From positions 1-64,000 of the forward strand of contig JALWRZ010000007.1 of NCBI GenBank assembly GCA_026993785.1: a DNA stretch of 64,000 nucleotides. The letters run 5' to 3'. The position numbers and the translations under genes were made by a program. Origin of the DNA: DHVE2 group archaeon (GTDB taxonomy: Archaea; Thermoplasmatota; Thermoplasmata; Thermoplasmatales; Aciduliprofundaceae). Below, one piece after another: positions 24,715 through 33,339 of the stretch. Numbering within the stretch: position 1 is the first letter of the stretch; each line of letters starts with the position of its first letter. Under the pieces are notes generated by a model. It was not told where the DNA came from. It did not search any database and saw nothing but the letters and a program-made list of their open reading frames with translations.

Positions 24715-25942
24715 ATCGTACACTATTCCCATAGGACCCCTGCATCCGGCGATTCACGAGCCCATCACACTAAAGCTTGAAGTTTCAGGAGAGAGAATCG
24801 TAGGGGTGGATGTTTTCTGCTCCCAAGTTCATCGAGGTATAGAATGGATAGGAATGAATAGAAATAACGCGATTCAAAGCATATACCTTGCTGAGAGAGT
24901 GTGCGGAATATGCAACATATGCCATCCTCTTTGTATGGTACAGGCCATAGAGAAGGCTGCAGAAATAGAAGTGCCTGAAAGAGCAGAGTATATACGCACA
25001 ATCATGGCCGAGTTAGAAAGGATTCATTCCCATCTCCTATGGGCAGGAGTGGCTGCACATGAAATAGGCTTCGACACGGTATTTCATTACACCTGGGCTC
25101 TCAGGGAGAACGTGATGGATCTTATAGAATATCTTACCGGAAATCGTGTTACCAAGGCAATAATGATGATAGGTGGTGTTAGAAGAGACATAAAAGAAGA
25201 AGGTGCAAAGAAGATAAAGGAAGGTATGAAGTTCTATTTGGAGAATTTCAAAAAAATCGAGGAAATTTATCTCCATGACCCAACAATTAAGATGAGAACC
25301 AGGGATGTGGGAATACTTACCAAGGAAGATGCCCTGAAACTCTGTGCAGTGGGTCCAACTGCGAGGGCTTCTGGAGTGCCCAAGGATGTTCGTCAGGATT
25401 TTCCCTATGCGGCCTATGGAGATTATGGTGTCAAAGCGATTACCCCAGATGTGTATAATGGCGAAGTGCATGGCGATGTTTTCGATCGTATAATTGTCAG
25501 GCTTCTAGAAGTTAAGCAAAGTGTGGATATAATAAACTGGGTTCTGGATAACATGCCCTCGGGTCCCCTTCTGGCAGAAAAAAATCTTGTAAAACTGAAA
25601 ATAAGGCTTAAGAAGGCTGAGGGTGAAGGAATAGGCAGGGTAGAGGCGCCACGGGGAGAGGATATACACTATGTTCGTCTCAAAGCGGGAGAAGAGCCTT
25701 TCCTCTCATGGAAAATAAGAGCACCCACATACAACAATGTGCTGCCCTGGATCCCCATGCTTCTTGGAGGACAGATAGCGGATGTGCCCATAGTTGCAGC
25801 GAGTACAGATCCATGTATGTCCTGTCTGAATCGTGTAACTGTCGTGGATACGGATAAAAAGAAGGAGTTTGAGATCACAAAGGAGTATATGCATGAACTG
25901 AGCGTTCGTAAAACCAGGAGGTTGATGCGCAATGGTAGATAA
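24707..25942 (+). CDS. mbhL: Membrane-bound [NiFe] hydrogenase large subunit MbhL (NuoD-like)
   Basis: 411 residues. Both NiFe motifs are intact: L1 'ERVCGICNICHPLC' (RxCGxCxxxH) near residues 60-69 and L2 'STDPCMSCLNR' (DPCxxCxxR) near 365. Intact paired cysteines indicate an H2-evolving hydrogenase rather than the sulfane reductase paralogue or complex I. ATG 24707 follows a GGAGGGTGAGGAGA ribosome site; the track start at 24644 runs into mbhK. There is no C-terminal extension after the DPCxxCxxR motif needing much processing. Overlaps mbhM by 11 nt. Confidence 0.97.
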   Translation: MNESYTIPIGPLHPAIHEPITLKLEVSGERIVGVDVFCSQVHRGIEWIGMNRNNAIQSIYLAERVCGICNICHPLCMVQAIEKAAEIEVPERAEYIRTIMAELERIHSHLLWAGVAAHEIGFDTVFHYTWALRENVMDLIEYLTGNRVTKAIMMIGGVRRDIKEEGAKKIKEGMKFYLENFKKIEEIYLHDPTIKMRTRDVGILTKEDALKLCAVGPTARASGVPKDVRQDFPYAAYGDYGVKAITPDVYNGEVHGDVFDRIIVRLLEVKQSVDIINWVLDNMPSGPLLAEKNLVKLKIRLKKAEGEGIGRVEAPRGEDIHYVRLKAGEEPFLSWKIRAPTYNNVLPWIPMLLGGQIADVPIVAASTDPCMSCLNRVTVVDTDKKKEFEITKEYMHELSVRKTRRLMRNGR

Positions 25943-26948
25943 TTTAATTCATCTGATTGAAATAATCATCGGCACTATTCTTGTGGGTGCATTTGGCATA
26001 CTCTTCGGACTTCTAACAAAGGGTATAGATAGAAAGTTGGCGGCGCATATGCAGTGGAGGATCGGCCCCCCAATTATACAGCCATTCAGAGATGTGAAAA
26101 AACTGTTCTGCAAGGAGAACATAGTCCCGAGAAACGCGGTTACCTGGCTATACAATTCCGCACCGATTATATGCCTCGCATCCACAATTGCCGTTCTTCT
26201 CTATATTCCTCTAGGTTCCATTCCTCCCGTGCTGGGTGGATACGGGGATGTGATACTCATCCTCTATCTCCTCACAATTCCATCCCTGGCCATGGTGGCA
26301 GGTGGTTTTGCATCCGGTTCACCCTTTGCCACGGTTGGTGCGCAAAGAGAGATGGTACTTATGATGTCCTACGAGTTTCCTCTTGCTACCACAGTGATTG
26401 CACTGGGATGGAAAATAAGCACCCTGCATCCCGGGAGCGTGGCCTTTTCACTGAGCACCTTTGCCAGATATCCCGTGTGGAATATAATGGGACCCTTTGG
26501 CATAATAGGTGCCGCAATTCTGCTGGTTGTGATGCTTCTCGTCACAACTGGAGAGATAACCAAGGTGCCCTTCGATATAGCAGAGGCCGAAACAGAGATT
26601 GCAGAAGGACTCTTTGTGGAGTATTCGGGAAAGAATCTAGGTCTGTTCTATCTCGCAGATGCGGTTAAAACGGTGGTTATGGCATCACTTATCGTAGCGC
26701 TCTTTTTCCCGTATAATCTTTCAACATACCTGGCTTCTCATATTTCCCTGCCAACAATCGCCTGGCAAACTGTGGATTTCCTCTTCTATCTCTTCAAAAT
26801 AGAGATTGTGATATTCTTCGCCATGACCTTCATCCGCGTCTCGGTTGCAAGGTTTAAGGTGGACCAGGTGGTCAGGGTATACTGGGGATATCTCACGCTG
26901 GCTGCGTTGATTGCCCTGCTTCTCATAGCCCTGGACGTCCTGTTATGA
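25932..26948 (+). CDS. mbhM: Membrane-bound hydrogenase subunit MbhM (NuoH-like)
   Basis: 338 residues, about eight membrane helices. 'HMQWRIGPPIIQPFRDVKKLF' matches the NuoH/MbhM quinone-site-like entry, and 'PFDIAEAETEIAEGLFVEYSG' is the signature acidic loop that couples the catalytic module to the membrane arm. Other-frame ORFs here are shadows. Nearly touches mbhN. Confidence 0.96.
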   Translation: MVDNLIHLIEIIIGTILVGAFGILFGLLTKGIDRKLAAHMQWRIGPPIIQPFRDVKKLFCKENIVPRNAVTWLYNSAPIICLASTIAVLLYIPLGSIPPVLGGYGDVILILYLLTIPSLAMVAGGFASGSPFATVGAQREMVLMMSYEFPLATTVIALGWKISTLHPGSVAFSLSTFARYPVWNIMGPFGIIGAAILLVVMLLVTTGEITKVPFDIAEAETEIAEGLFVEYSGKNLGLFYLADAVKTVVMASLIVALFFPYNLSTYLASHISLPTIAWQTVDFLFYLFKIEIVIFFAMTFIRVSVARFKVDQVVRVYWGYLTLAALIALLLIALDVLL

Positions 26949-26958
26949 GGTGATGAAA

Positions 26959-27405
26959 ATGATGATGAATGAGGTCTGGAAACTGCTCTTCAAGAAACCT
27001 AAGACAAATAAATTCCCGGCAAAATACGCACCGAAAAATGTTCATCATTTCCTTAGAAGGGTTCAGAGTGGCAAAGCAAAACTTGTGCCTCCTGTGCCCA
27101 CACCCCCCGATTTTCGAGGAAAGATAAAATATGACATAGATTCCTGCGTTGGCTGCGGATTATGCGCTCAGGTCTGTCCCTCCAAGGCCATAGAGATCGT
27201 CAGAGATAAGAAATGGATAATTATGCACTGCAAGGAAGGGGCTACCCTGGCTGCGCCTCTTAAAATAAAGATTTATGTCTCAAGATGCGTGTTCTGCGCC
27301 CAGTGTGTGGATATCTGTCCGCGCAAGTGCCTTCAGATGAGTGACGAGTTTCTATTGGCCAATGAGAATAAGCTGGATAAAAGCCTGATAGTTCCGGGTC
27401 CTTAA
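26959..27405 (+). CDS. mbhN: Membrane-bound hydrogenase ferredoxin-like subunit MbhN (NuoI-like)
   Basis: About 148 residues. Two [4Fe-4S] motifs, 'CVGCGLCAQVCPSKAI' and 'CVFCAQCVDICPRKC', accept electrons from reduced ferredoxin. Three consecutive ATGs (26959, 26962, 26965) follow GAGGTGATG; the first is used here. It is the last gene of the 14-gene operon. A nine-T run follows the stop, and the gene converges on the CYTH gene with a 4-nt overlap. Confidence 0.95.
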   Translation: MMMNEVWKLLFKKPKTNKFPAKYAPKNVHHFLRRVQSGKAKLVPPVPTPPDFRGKIKYDIDSCVGCGLCAQVCPSKAIEIVRDKKWIIMHCKEGATLAAPLKIKIYVSRCVFCAQCVDICPRKCLQMSDEFLLANENKLDKSLIVPGP

Positions 27406-27917
27406 CTCTCCTTTTTTTTTAGTAACAACTCAAGGTAAGATTCTCTTATGAATCTGGAAAGTCCTAAAACTCTGGCCATTTGAAGAACCTTATGCCTGGA
27501 TTTTTCATACTCTCCAATGCATTCAATCTCCACAAAATCTCCGAGCTCAGCCAGGTGATCCAGGGAGACGTGAACATCACCCACCAAATATTTCCTTCTT
27601 ATCTTGGTGACCTTAGCTACCGGCCTGAATCCAAGTCTGATAAGAAGAGCTTCCATGCGCTCTCCGCTGTCCACCTCTACCTCTATCTCCTCCCTAGATT
27701 TTGTATCACTATCGACCTTGGGGCCTTTGTAGGTAAGTATCTTGCCATTTCTTATTCGCAGCGCCTCATCGGTAACTTTGAAATCCCGGGAAGGGTGTGA
27801 AAAATAGATATCCACCTCTTCCTCCTCACCCTGAAATATCGCACCAAGCTTTTTGAGACGTTTTTCTATCTCAGCAGGATTATCAATTCTCGCTTTTATC
27901 TCTACTTCCATTTTCAA
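27402..27917 (-). CDS. CYTH-domain protein (CyaB-like / thiamine triphosphatase superfamily)
   Basis: 171 residues. The 'EVEIKARI' strand at the start is the ExExK signature of CYTH enzymes, followed by 'VDIYFSHPSRDF', 'EALRIRNGKILTYKGPK', 'SREEIEVEV', 'RRKYLVGDVHVSLDHLAELGDFVEIE', which place acidic and basic residues inside the eight-stranded tunnel that binds triphosphates and metal. In archaea, cAMP synthesis, ThTPase and polyphosphatase activities are all possible. It overlaps the upstream pyrophosphatase gene by about 30 nt; ATG 27911 is an alternative start. Confidence 0.85.
   Translation of the reverse strand: MKMEVEIKARIDNPAEIEKRLKKLGAIFQGEEEEVDIYFSHPSRDFKVTDEALRIRNGKILTYKGPKVDSDTKSREEIEVEVDSGERMEALLIRLGFRPVAKVTKIRRKYLVGDVHVSLDHLAELGDFVEIECIGEYEKSRHKVLQMARVLGLSRFIRESYLELLLKKKES
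27412..27420 (+). terminator. T-run terminator of the mbh operon
   Basis: CTCTCC followed by nine T, starting 7 nt after the mbhN stop. It matches archaeal U-tract termination and lies within the last codons of the convergent CYTH gene. Confidence 0.65.
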
Positions 27918-28416
27918 AACGCTCCATAGCCTTCTTTATGGCCTTTTTCGCTTCCTGAGCATTTTGGAACCCGATTATTCTGACCCACTTGTTTTTCTCC
28001 AGCTCCTTGTAGTGCTCGAAAAAATGTCGAATCTGCTGAAGTATGCCCTGCGATATATCATCTATGTCCTTCACATCCTCTCCCCTGGGATCCACTTCCG
28101 GATGAGGCACTGCTATAATCTTGCGATCCACACCATGCTCATCTTCGGTCACAAGCATACCTACAGGAATCGCACGAACTACAACACCGTGGGGAAAGGA
28201 ATCATAGGATATTACCAGACAATCTATGGGGTCTCCATCCTCCTCCTGGGTATTGGGTATGAATCCATAGTTAAAGGGATAGAATGAGGCAGTATGAAGA
28301 ACCCTGTCTACCTTTATTACATTCATCTCGAAGTCATATTCGCATTTAATGTTGCTACCCTTGGGAACTTCTATGAATACATAAACATCTTCGGGTGGGT
28401 TCTCTCCAACTTTCAT
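27883..28416 (-). CDS. ppa: Inorganic pyrophosphatase, family I
   Basis: 177 residues. 'FIEVPKGSNIKCEYDFE' (Lys and Glu ligands), 'YPFNYGFIPNTQEEDGDPIDCLVIS' with the DxDxxD metal site, and 'EVDPRGEDVKDIDDI' identify the soluble Mg2+-dependent enzyme. It hydrolyses PPi from biosynthesis. ATG 28416 is preferred over 28428: GAGGTG precedes it and a TATA element (28439-28450) is 26-28 nt away. Followed by the overlapping CYTH gene, another phosphate-ester enzyme. Confidence 0.95.
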   Translation of the reverse strand: MKVGENPPEDVYVFIEVPKGSNIKCEYDFEMNVIKVDRVLHTASFYPFNYGFIPNTQEEDGDPIDCLVISYDSFPHGVVVRAIPVGMLVTEDEHGVDRKIIAVPHPEVDPRGEDVKDIDDISQGILQQIRHFFEHYKELEKNKWVRIIGFQNAQEAKKAIKKAMERFENGSRDKSEN

Positions 28417-28447
28417 GACGCACCTCATGTATTGCCCCTATTTATCT

Positions 28448-29341
28448 TTACCTCAGAATATTTCTTCGCATGGTGTTTTCGATATCGTAGGCCTCCTCCA
28501 CATCTACCTTTCCATCCTTCACGGAAGGATGAGCTATCAAAATTTTTCTCAGGGTATCCTTCATCTTTACTCTTAGCCTCTGGGTTATCTTGCCCTGATA
28601 TACCAGTGCGAGCTTGAGCCCCTTTTCCTCCTCGATGGCAACCTTCATTCCGTTCCAGTGAAAATCTTGAGTGTGAGCGATAATCTCTTTTTTGAGTTTC
28701 TCCCGCTCTTTCTCTCCCAGAGGACGAAGGGAGATAAGGGCTATTATGCCTCCACCACTATGAATAAGCATAAGGTGATAAATCTTCAGTTTCTCCTCTC
28801 CCTTCTTGAGGAGTCTCAAAATTATTCTGCGATAATGGCCTTTAAGATAGGAAAGATATGTGAGCCAACCCACATAGATGCCGATATACCATGGCATAAT
28901 GTAAGTTAGCTCTGCAGAAAACTTTACGCTATTTTCCCAGAACCCCGAGAGAAAAGAGATTATTCCCCAGCTTGAGGAGAAAATGAGTATCACAAGAGCT
29001 ATAGTAAGAGAAGCCTTTCCTCTGCTTTTATAGTCCTCCATAAGCAGGAATTTATCCTTTAATGATCTTGCCTTGGCGATCATCAGTGCTCGATACACCT
29101 TATCCTCCAGAATAAATACTCCCAGGAAAATGAGAAAATAACGAAACGCAAAAATATAATTGCGAAGATAAACATTATTGAAAATTAGGGCTATCATAAA
29201 GGCTATCTCGATTACGTAGAGGTAAAAGAAATCTTCCTTTATTTCGCGAATGGTTGCCACAAATGAAAATTTCGTGGTGTTTATAAAAATTAATCGCTTC
29301 AAATCTTTTCTCTGATAATCACCGCCGCTCCATTCACACAA
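28448..29341 (-). CDS. Multi-pass membrane protein of unknown function
   Basis: Up to 297 residues. Predicted membrane helices near 40-60 ('YLYVIEIAFMIALIFNN'), 65-80 ('YIFAFRYFLIFLGVFIL'), 110-135 ('LTIALVILIFSSSWGIISFLS') and 147-167 ('MPWYIGIYVGWLTYLSYL'), then a cytosolic C-terminal domain of about 125 residues with mixed strands and helices ('MLIHSGGGIIALISLRPLGEKERE', 'HWNGMKVAIEEEKGLKLALVYQGK'). I do not recognise the family. There is no in-frame ATG before residue 49, so the start is a TTG or GTG near the tgtA stop, with a small overlap. Probably co-transcribed with tgtA. Confidence 0.6.
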   Translation of the reverse strand: MCEWSGGDYQRKDLKRLIFINTTKFSFVATIREIKEDFFYLYVIEIAFMIALIFNNVYLRNYIFAFRYFLIFLGVFILEDKVYRALMIAKARSLKDKFLLMEDYKSRGKASLTIALVILIFSSSWGIISFLSGFWENSVKFSAELTYIMPWYIGIYVGWLTYLSYLKGHYRRIILRLLKKGEEKLKIYHLMLIHSGGGIIALISLRPLGEKEREKLKKEIIAHTQDFHWNGMKVAIEEEKGLKLALVYQGKITQRLRVKMKDTLRKILIAHPSVKDGKVDVEEAYDIENTMRRNILR

Positions 29342-31157
29342 GAGAAGATTTTGGCCTATCTACACCTTCGCGAACCTTCACGCACATGCCCTTCTGAAAG
29401 TTCAGGCACTCCTCCCTGTTCATCAAGGTTCTTCCAACGGCAACAAGCTCATCTTTTTCATTTACCACCAGCACCTCGTCACCGGGTCTCAGATTTGCAT
29501 CCATCTCAACTACGAACTTTGCAAACACATTCCTTCCCTGCTTGTTGAACTGCGCGGAATCATCATTCACCACCACCCTAAGCCTGGGAAATTTGAACTT
29601 CCTATGCAATCTATATGCCCCTTGGATTCGAAGGGTGAAAAAGCCATCCTCAGCACGGAGTGAGGCAACATGCTCTCCATCCACAATGACATTTCTTATC
29701 TTTCCTGTGTTCTTTGATTTTATTATCTTGATATCTCCTGTGAATAAAGCGGCACCAGCACCTTTGCCAAACTGGTAATCCGCGATAGATCTTATTTTCT
29801 TTAAATCGAACTCCTCTGGGGCAATTTCCTCAAATTTTTCGGGCAGCTCCAAGCTCTCTTCCCAAGGAAACTCGGATTGCTGCACAGGATAAATGTCTTC
29901 AAGCTCAAGGGGAATAAGCCCGAATGGAGTCCTTACTCTAGCACCCTTGGGCAATCTTTCCAGATTCCTGCTCCAGGGTCTTGGCACCGATATTACCGGA
30001 CCCTGGGATTTAAATCTTCTAAGCCTCTTTTTTAATCGGAGCACAATAGGTCTTTTGAGGCTTTCTCTACCCGTATAAAAGAAACCGCTCTTCTTGCTGA
30101 TGCCCTCAAATCTCTCGAGCCATTTTCCATATTCCAGAATTTTGCGATAGGCGCGTAGAAGTTGCGGATGTTCCCTGGCTCTGGATTCCACATACTCCCA
30201 TAGTGCTTCTTCGTGTATTGCCTGCTTTATCCTCCGGATTTCCTCGAGGGAAATGTAGAGATTGTGCTCTGCAAGCACACGCACCCTTTCTTCATCTTCC
30301 ATTTCCTTTATTTCTTCCAGCTCGTATTTCTCCAGGATAGGGGAGTAATAAGGCGGATATTTCAGCTCCTCCAGTTTTCGGGTTCCGTGGGGAAATAGCA
30401 ACCTGTTGTCCCGGGCATATTTCACATAGGCAGCGGAATCGAAAAAATCCACGCCTACCAGAACCGCGAGAGGAAAGAACATAGGATGCCCTCCACCAAA
30501 CAGATGCACGGGCTTCGATGGATTGAGATGCATCTTCGCGTGTATTATGGACTCAACGACCTCTGCATACCTGTAATTTTCCATTAAAGGCACAACACCA
30601 CCGATGGGATAATAGTCAAAGTCCAGGGCATTCATCTTCCGTGCAGCGTATTCCCTCAGATGTGGATAAATAGAGCCTTGAACAGGGCCGGCAAGAAGCA
30701 TATCACCCCGATATCTCTTTGCTTCCTTTCCCCTGCGGGCCGTCTCCTCTATAGCTGCTTTTACCTCTTCCTGGGAGAAATCGGGCTCTGTGAATACATC
30801 TAAGATTGTGCCTATATCAGCATGAATATCTCTCTGAAATTCCACAATTTCCCTATTTGTGATTTCCACATCCCCATAAACATGGGATTGGAATGTACCG
30901 CTATCGGTCATAATTAACCCTGGGAAGTCCAGCATTTTATGAAGTCCCTCTTTCAGGGCTTTTTCCCTCAAATCGTGATTTTTCCAGATAATGTATGCAT
31001 TGGTTATTATTGCCTCCACACCAAATTTCTCCTTCATCTCCCGGGGAGATATAACTATGAGGTTTGGATTTATAACTGGCATAAGCGCAGGGGTTTCCAC
31101 GTCTCCAAATCTGCAAATTCTCGCAAGTCCGTCCCTGTCTCTGAGTTCCATCTCCAT
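29334..31157 (-). CDS. tgtA: Archaeal tRNA-guanine transglycosylase with PUA domain, zinc cysteines missing
   Basis: 607 residues. Exchanges G15 of tRNA for preQ0 on the archaeosine route. Catalytic domain: 'MTDSGTFQSHVYGDVEI' (Asp of the DSG motif, about 90), 'YPIGGVVPLMENYRY', 'HLFGGGHPMFF', and the nucleophile Asp in 'VDFFDSAAYVKYA'. C-terminal C1-C2 and PUA domains follow ('IADYQFGKGAGAALF', 'RVVVNDDSAQFNKQGRNVFAKFV'). Where other archaeal TGTs have CxCxxC, this protein has 'KYPPYYSPILEKYE'; only the later His ('AEHNLY') remains. A TATA box 26 nt before ATG 31157 suggests its own leaderless transcript. Confidence 0.9.
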   Translation of the reverse strand: MEMELRDRDGLARICRFGDVETPALMPVINPNLIVISPREMKEKFGVEAIITNAYIIWKNHDLREKALKEGLHKMLDFPGLIMTDSGTFQSHVYGDVEITNREIVEFQRDIHADIGTILDVFTEPDFSQEEVKAAIEETARRGKEAKRYRGDMLLAGPVQGSIYPHLREYAARKMNALDFDYYPIGGVVPLMENYRYAEVVESIIHAKMHLNPSKPVHLFGGGHPMFFPLAVLVGVDFFDSAAYVKYARDNRLLFPHGTRKLEELKYPPYYSPILEKYELEEIKEMEDEERVRVLAEHNLYISLEEIRRIKQAIHEEALWEYVESRAREHPQLLRAYRKILEYGKWLERFEGISKKSGFFYTGRESLKRPIVLRLKKRLRRFKSQGPVISVPRPWSRNLERLPKGARVRTPFGLIPLELEDIYPVQQSEFPWEESLELPEKFEEIAPEEFDLKKIRSIADYQFGKGAGAALFTGDIKIIKSKNTGKIRNVIVDGEHVASLRAEDGFFTLRIQGAYRLHRKFKFPRLRVVVNDDSAQFNKQGRNVFAKFVVEMDANLRPGDEVLVVNEKDELVAVGRTLMNREECLNFQKGMCVKVREGVDRPKSSLV

Positions 31158-31177
31158 AGTTCACCAAAAGAGGATTA

Positions 31178-31188
31178 GGTATTTAAAG
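31178..31188 (-). promoter_or_regulatory. TATA box of tgtA
   Basis: Minus strand CTTTAAATACC, centred about 26 nt from the tgtA ATG; it overlaps the end of panE, so tgtA can be expressed independently of the upstream genes. Confidence 0.55.
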
Positions 31189-32046
31189 AGAAGCCTCCGT
31201 CACCCTCTCCTCCATGAACTTTACAAGATGATAGAGGAGAGAATTGCATTTTCCCCGTATAAAAGGCTTTGTTATGTAATCTATCTCCGTCCTCCTTCCC
31301 CTTTCAATGTCCTGCAGCATGCTCGATTTATTCTCACGTGTTTTTTCAATTACCTCCAGGGCCAGAGAATATATGTCCGCATGAATGCCTTGCATTGCTA
31401 GAGTTTCGGAGCATTCTTCGGCAATGCATCTCACTATTTCTTTGAGATGCGGGGATTTGAGGGAACCATTCTTAACTCTTAAAATAGCAGTTAGAGGATT
31501 TATAACCGCGTTTATTGCAGCTTTAATCCATCTGCGCTCCATTATATCATTCACAACTTCGCATTTCAATCCGTTTTCTGAAAAATTCTGAGCGATATCG
31601 ATCACCCTTTGGCTTAAATGCCCGTCCCTCTCCCCGATGTATGTGTCTCCAAGGCCCGCATGCTTAACTACCCCCGGAGACAAAAGCGTGGCACCGTGGG
31701 TCGTAACTCCCGGAATAACATCAAATCCCTGAAGCGATTCCACAATTCCAACCCCATTCTGAAATGTTATTATGGGCTCCCCTCCGTATTCCTTCCTTAT
31801 TTCGTTGGCAGCTTCCTCCGTTTGATAAGCCTTCACTGTTAGAATTATGAGATCATATCCTCCAGGATAATACTCTTCAGCCTCTAAGTAGAAATGCCCC
31901 TGGGTGAATCCCTGAACTTCTAAGCCTTTTTCTCTTATTGCCCTGAGATGCTCGCCCCTGGTTATTAAGAGCACCTCATTTTTATGAGAAAGAATTGCAC
32001 CCAGCACGCTTCCCAGGGCACCTGCTCCAAATATAGCGATTCTCAT
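31183..32046 (-). CDS. panE: Ketopantoate reductase family protein (PanE/ApbA)
   Basis: About 287 residues. 'MRIAIFGAGALGSVLGAIL' is the NADPH Rossmann loop; 'LIILTVKAYQTEEA' and 'PIITFQNGVGIVESL' hold the family's catalytic-domain motifs; 'RRWIKAAINAVINPLTAIL' carries the catalytic Lys and Asn. It reduces 2-ketopantoate to pantoate for coenzyme A. The AGGTGAG ribosome site supports ATG 32046 over the track GTG. It sits 9 nt after a GtrA-like gene; no other CoA pathway gene is nearby. Confidence 0.87.
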   Translation of the reverse strand: MRIAIFGAGALGSVLGAILSHKNEVLLITRGEHLRAIREKGLEVQGFTQGHFYLEAEEYYPGGYDLIILTVKAYQTEEAANEIRKEYGGEPIITFQNGVGIVESLQGFDVIPGVTTHGATLLSPGVVKHAGLGDTYIGERDGHLSQRVIDIAQNFSENGLKCEVVNDIMERRWIKAAINAVINPLTAILRVKNGSLKSPHLKEIVRCIAEECSETLAMQGIHADIYSLALEVIEKTRENKSSMLQDIERGRRTEIDYITKPFIRGKCNSLLYHLVKFMEERVTEASL

Positions 32047-32055
32047 TTTACTCAC

Positions 32056-32463
32056 CTATGCAAATACAGCTTTCCTACTTACAACATAATTCCACAGAGC
32101 TGCAGCGCCCATTCCGGCGAAATAGGCAAATCTATCCCCTGCGGATATGAGGAGCAGAAATATGAAAACCCCCGTTTGCACGAGAAAACCGCTAAATAGA
32201 GCACCATGATAGGCAAAGAATCTTTGAAGCAGAGTGAGCTTGCTCTTTTCCTCCCTGAAAACCCAGATATCATTGGGAAAGAAGGTAACCAGGATACCAG
32301 CTTCCACCGATGAGAGATATGGGATTATATATTGGGTGAAGGATGCCTGATTTGGTATCCTATATGTCATAAGGAAAAATACTAGGGTGCTGGTGCCCAT
32401 TCCCAGCACACCCACTAGGCTGAATTTGATAAATAGTATGATCTCATGCAGTTTTTTATTCAT
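32056..32463 (-). CDS. GtrA-like four-helix membrane protein
   Basis: 135 residues, four predicted membrane helices: 'IKFSLVGVLGMGTSTLVFFLM', 'YLSSVEAGILVTFFPNDIWVF', 'FFAYHGALFSGFLVQTGVFIFLLL' and 'FAYFAGMGAAALWNYVVSRKAVF'. The 'NDIWVFREE' after helix 2 and the C-terminal 'NYVVSRKAVF' are typical of GtrA-like proteins, proposed to move undecaprenyl- or dolichyl-linked sugars. No glycosyltransferase lies beside it, so its partner is unknown. It overlaps the TPR gene start by 8 nt. Confidence 0.8.
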   Translation of the reverse strand: MNKKLHEIILFIKFSLVGVLGMGTSTLVFFLMTYRIPNQASFTQYIIPYLSSVEAGILVTFFPNDIWVFREEKSKLTLLQRFFAYHGALFSGFLVQTGVFIFLLLISAGDRFAYFAGMGAAALWNYVVSRKAVFA

Positions 32464-33232
32464 TTTCTATACTCTCGAGAGCTTCACGAATTTCCTCATC
32501 CTCGGGATTTCTCTTCAGAGCCTCCCTGAGATATTTCCGGGCTTCCTCCTTCTTTCCCATGAGTAGGTAAGATATTCCCTTGGCGTACCATGCATCAGGG
32601 TCATCTGATATCTTTATGCAGCGGTCAAAGGCTTTTATTGCTTCTTTATACCGCTCCAAATAATGCAAAGCGAGACCCTTATTATACCATGCATTGTCAT
32701 AATCTTCCTCAATCTCTATTGCCTTTTCCGCAGCTTTAAGGGCCTCCTCGTACTTATCCTGGAAAAGGAGCGTTACCGATAGATTATTCCAGGCCTCTGC
32801 ATCCTCCGGGTTTATCTCCACCAGCTTTCTGTAATATTTCTCTGAGATGGGATATTCCTCCAGGGCGTCGTAGCAGGAGGCGAGGTTGTACCACGCGTCT
32901 ATGTTTTCTGGATTTATCTCTGTAACCCGCCTGAAATACTTCGCTGCCTCTTTATATTTCTCGTTATCGTAGAGAATCATTCCCTTCAGCAGGAGGAGAT
33001 CCTCATCCTCACCCTCCTTCAAAAGAGAATCCACTATTTCCAAGGCTTCATCATCTCTTTCCAGGGAGCGGAGAATGTACGCCTTATAGGTCTTGGCCTT
33101 CTTATTGTTTTTGTCCTTCTGCAGTATTTCCTCAATCATATCCAGGGCAGGCTGATAAAGCCCCATGGTGAGGTATTTCTGCAGTTCTTCTTCCCAATCT
33201 TCGCTCATAAATCTCTGAATACCTGCTTCCAT
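32456..33232 (-). CDS. TPR-repeat protein
   Basis: Up to 258 residues, built of about six tetratricopeptide repeats, for example 'AWYNLASCYDALEEYPISEKYYRKLVEI' type units spaced every 34 residues from about 50 to the C-terminus ('PDAWYAKGISYLLMGKKEEARKYLREALKRNP'). The protein is acidic and has no signal peptide or membrane helix. TPR scaffolds mediate protein-protein contacts; the partner is unknown. ATG 33208 ('MSEDWEEELQ') is an alternative start. First gene of the TPR-gtrA-panE set. Confidence 0.8.
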   Translation of the reverse strand: MEAGIQRFMSEDWEEELQKYLTMGLYQPALDMIEEILQKDKNNKKAKTYKAYILRSLERDDEALEIVDSLLKEGEDEDLLLLKGMILYDNEKYKEAAKYFRRVTEINPENIDAWYNLASCYDALEEYPISEKYYRKLVEINPEDAEAWNNLSVTLLFQDKYEEALKAAEKAIEIEEDYDNAWYNKGLALHYLERYKEAIKAFDRCIKISDDPDAWYAKGISYLLMGKKEEARKYLREALKRNPEDEEIREALESIENE

Positions 33233-33310
33233 AAAAACCTATTGTCCTTCATATCCAGTAAAAAAGGCAGCATCTATCCTTGTTCCCAGGATTGATATTT
33301 TTTTCAAAAA

Positions 33311-33319
33311 ATATATAAA
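33311..33319 (+). promoter_or_regulatory. TATA box of the CBS/zinc-ribbon gene
   Basis: ATATATAAA centred 25 nt before ATG 33340; predicts a leaderless transcript. Confidence 0.65.
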
Positions 33320-33339
33320 CGAGCCTGCGTATATTTTTC

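Noticed and set aside
24707-25942. MbhL as complex I or sulfane reductase large subunit
   Set aside because: Both cysteine pairs of the NiFe site are present, and only one antiporter-like MbhH is encoded.
29334-31157. TGT as ArcS (archaeosine synthase)
   Set aside because: The nucleophile Asp and the DSG motif of transglycosylase are intact, and the ArcS 'PC...KPY' motif is not seen.
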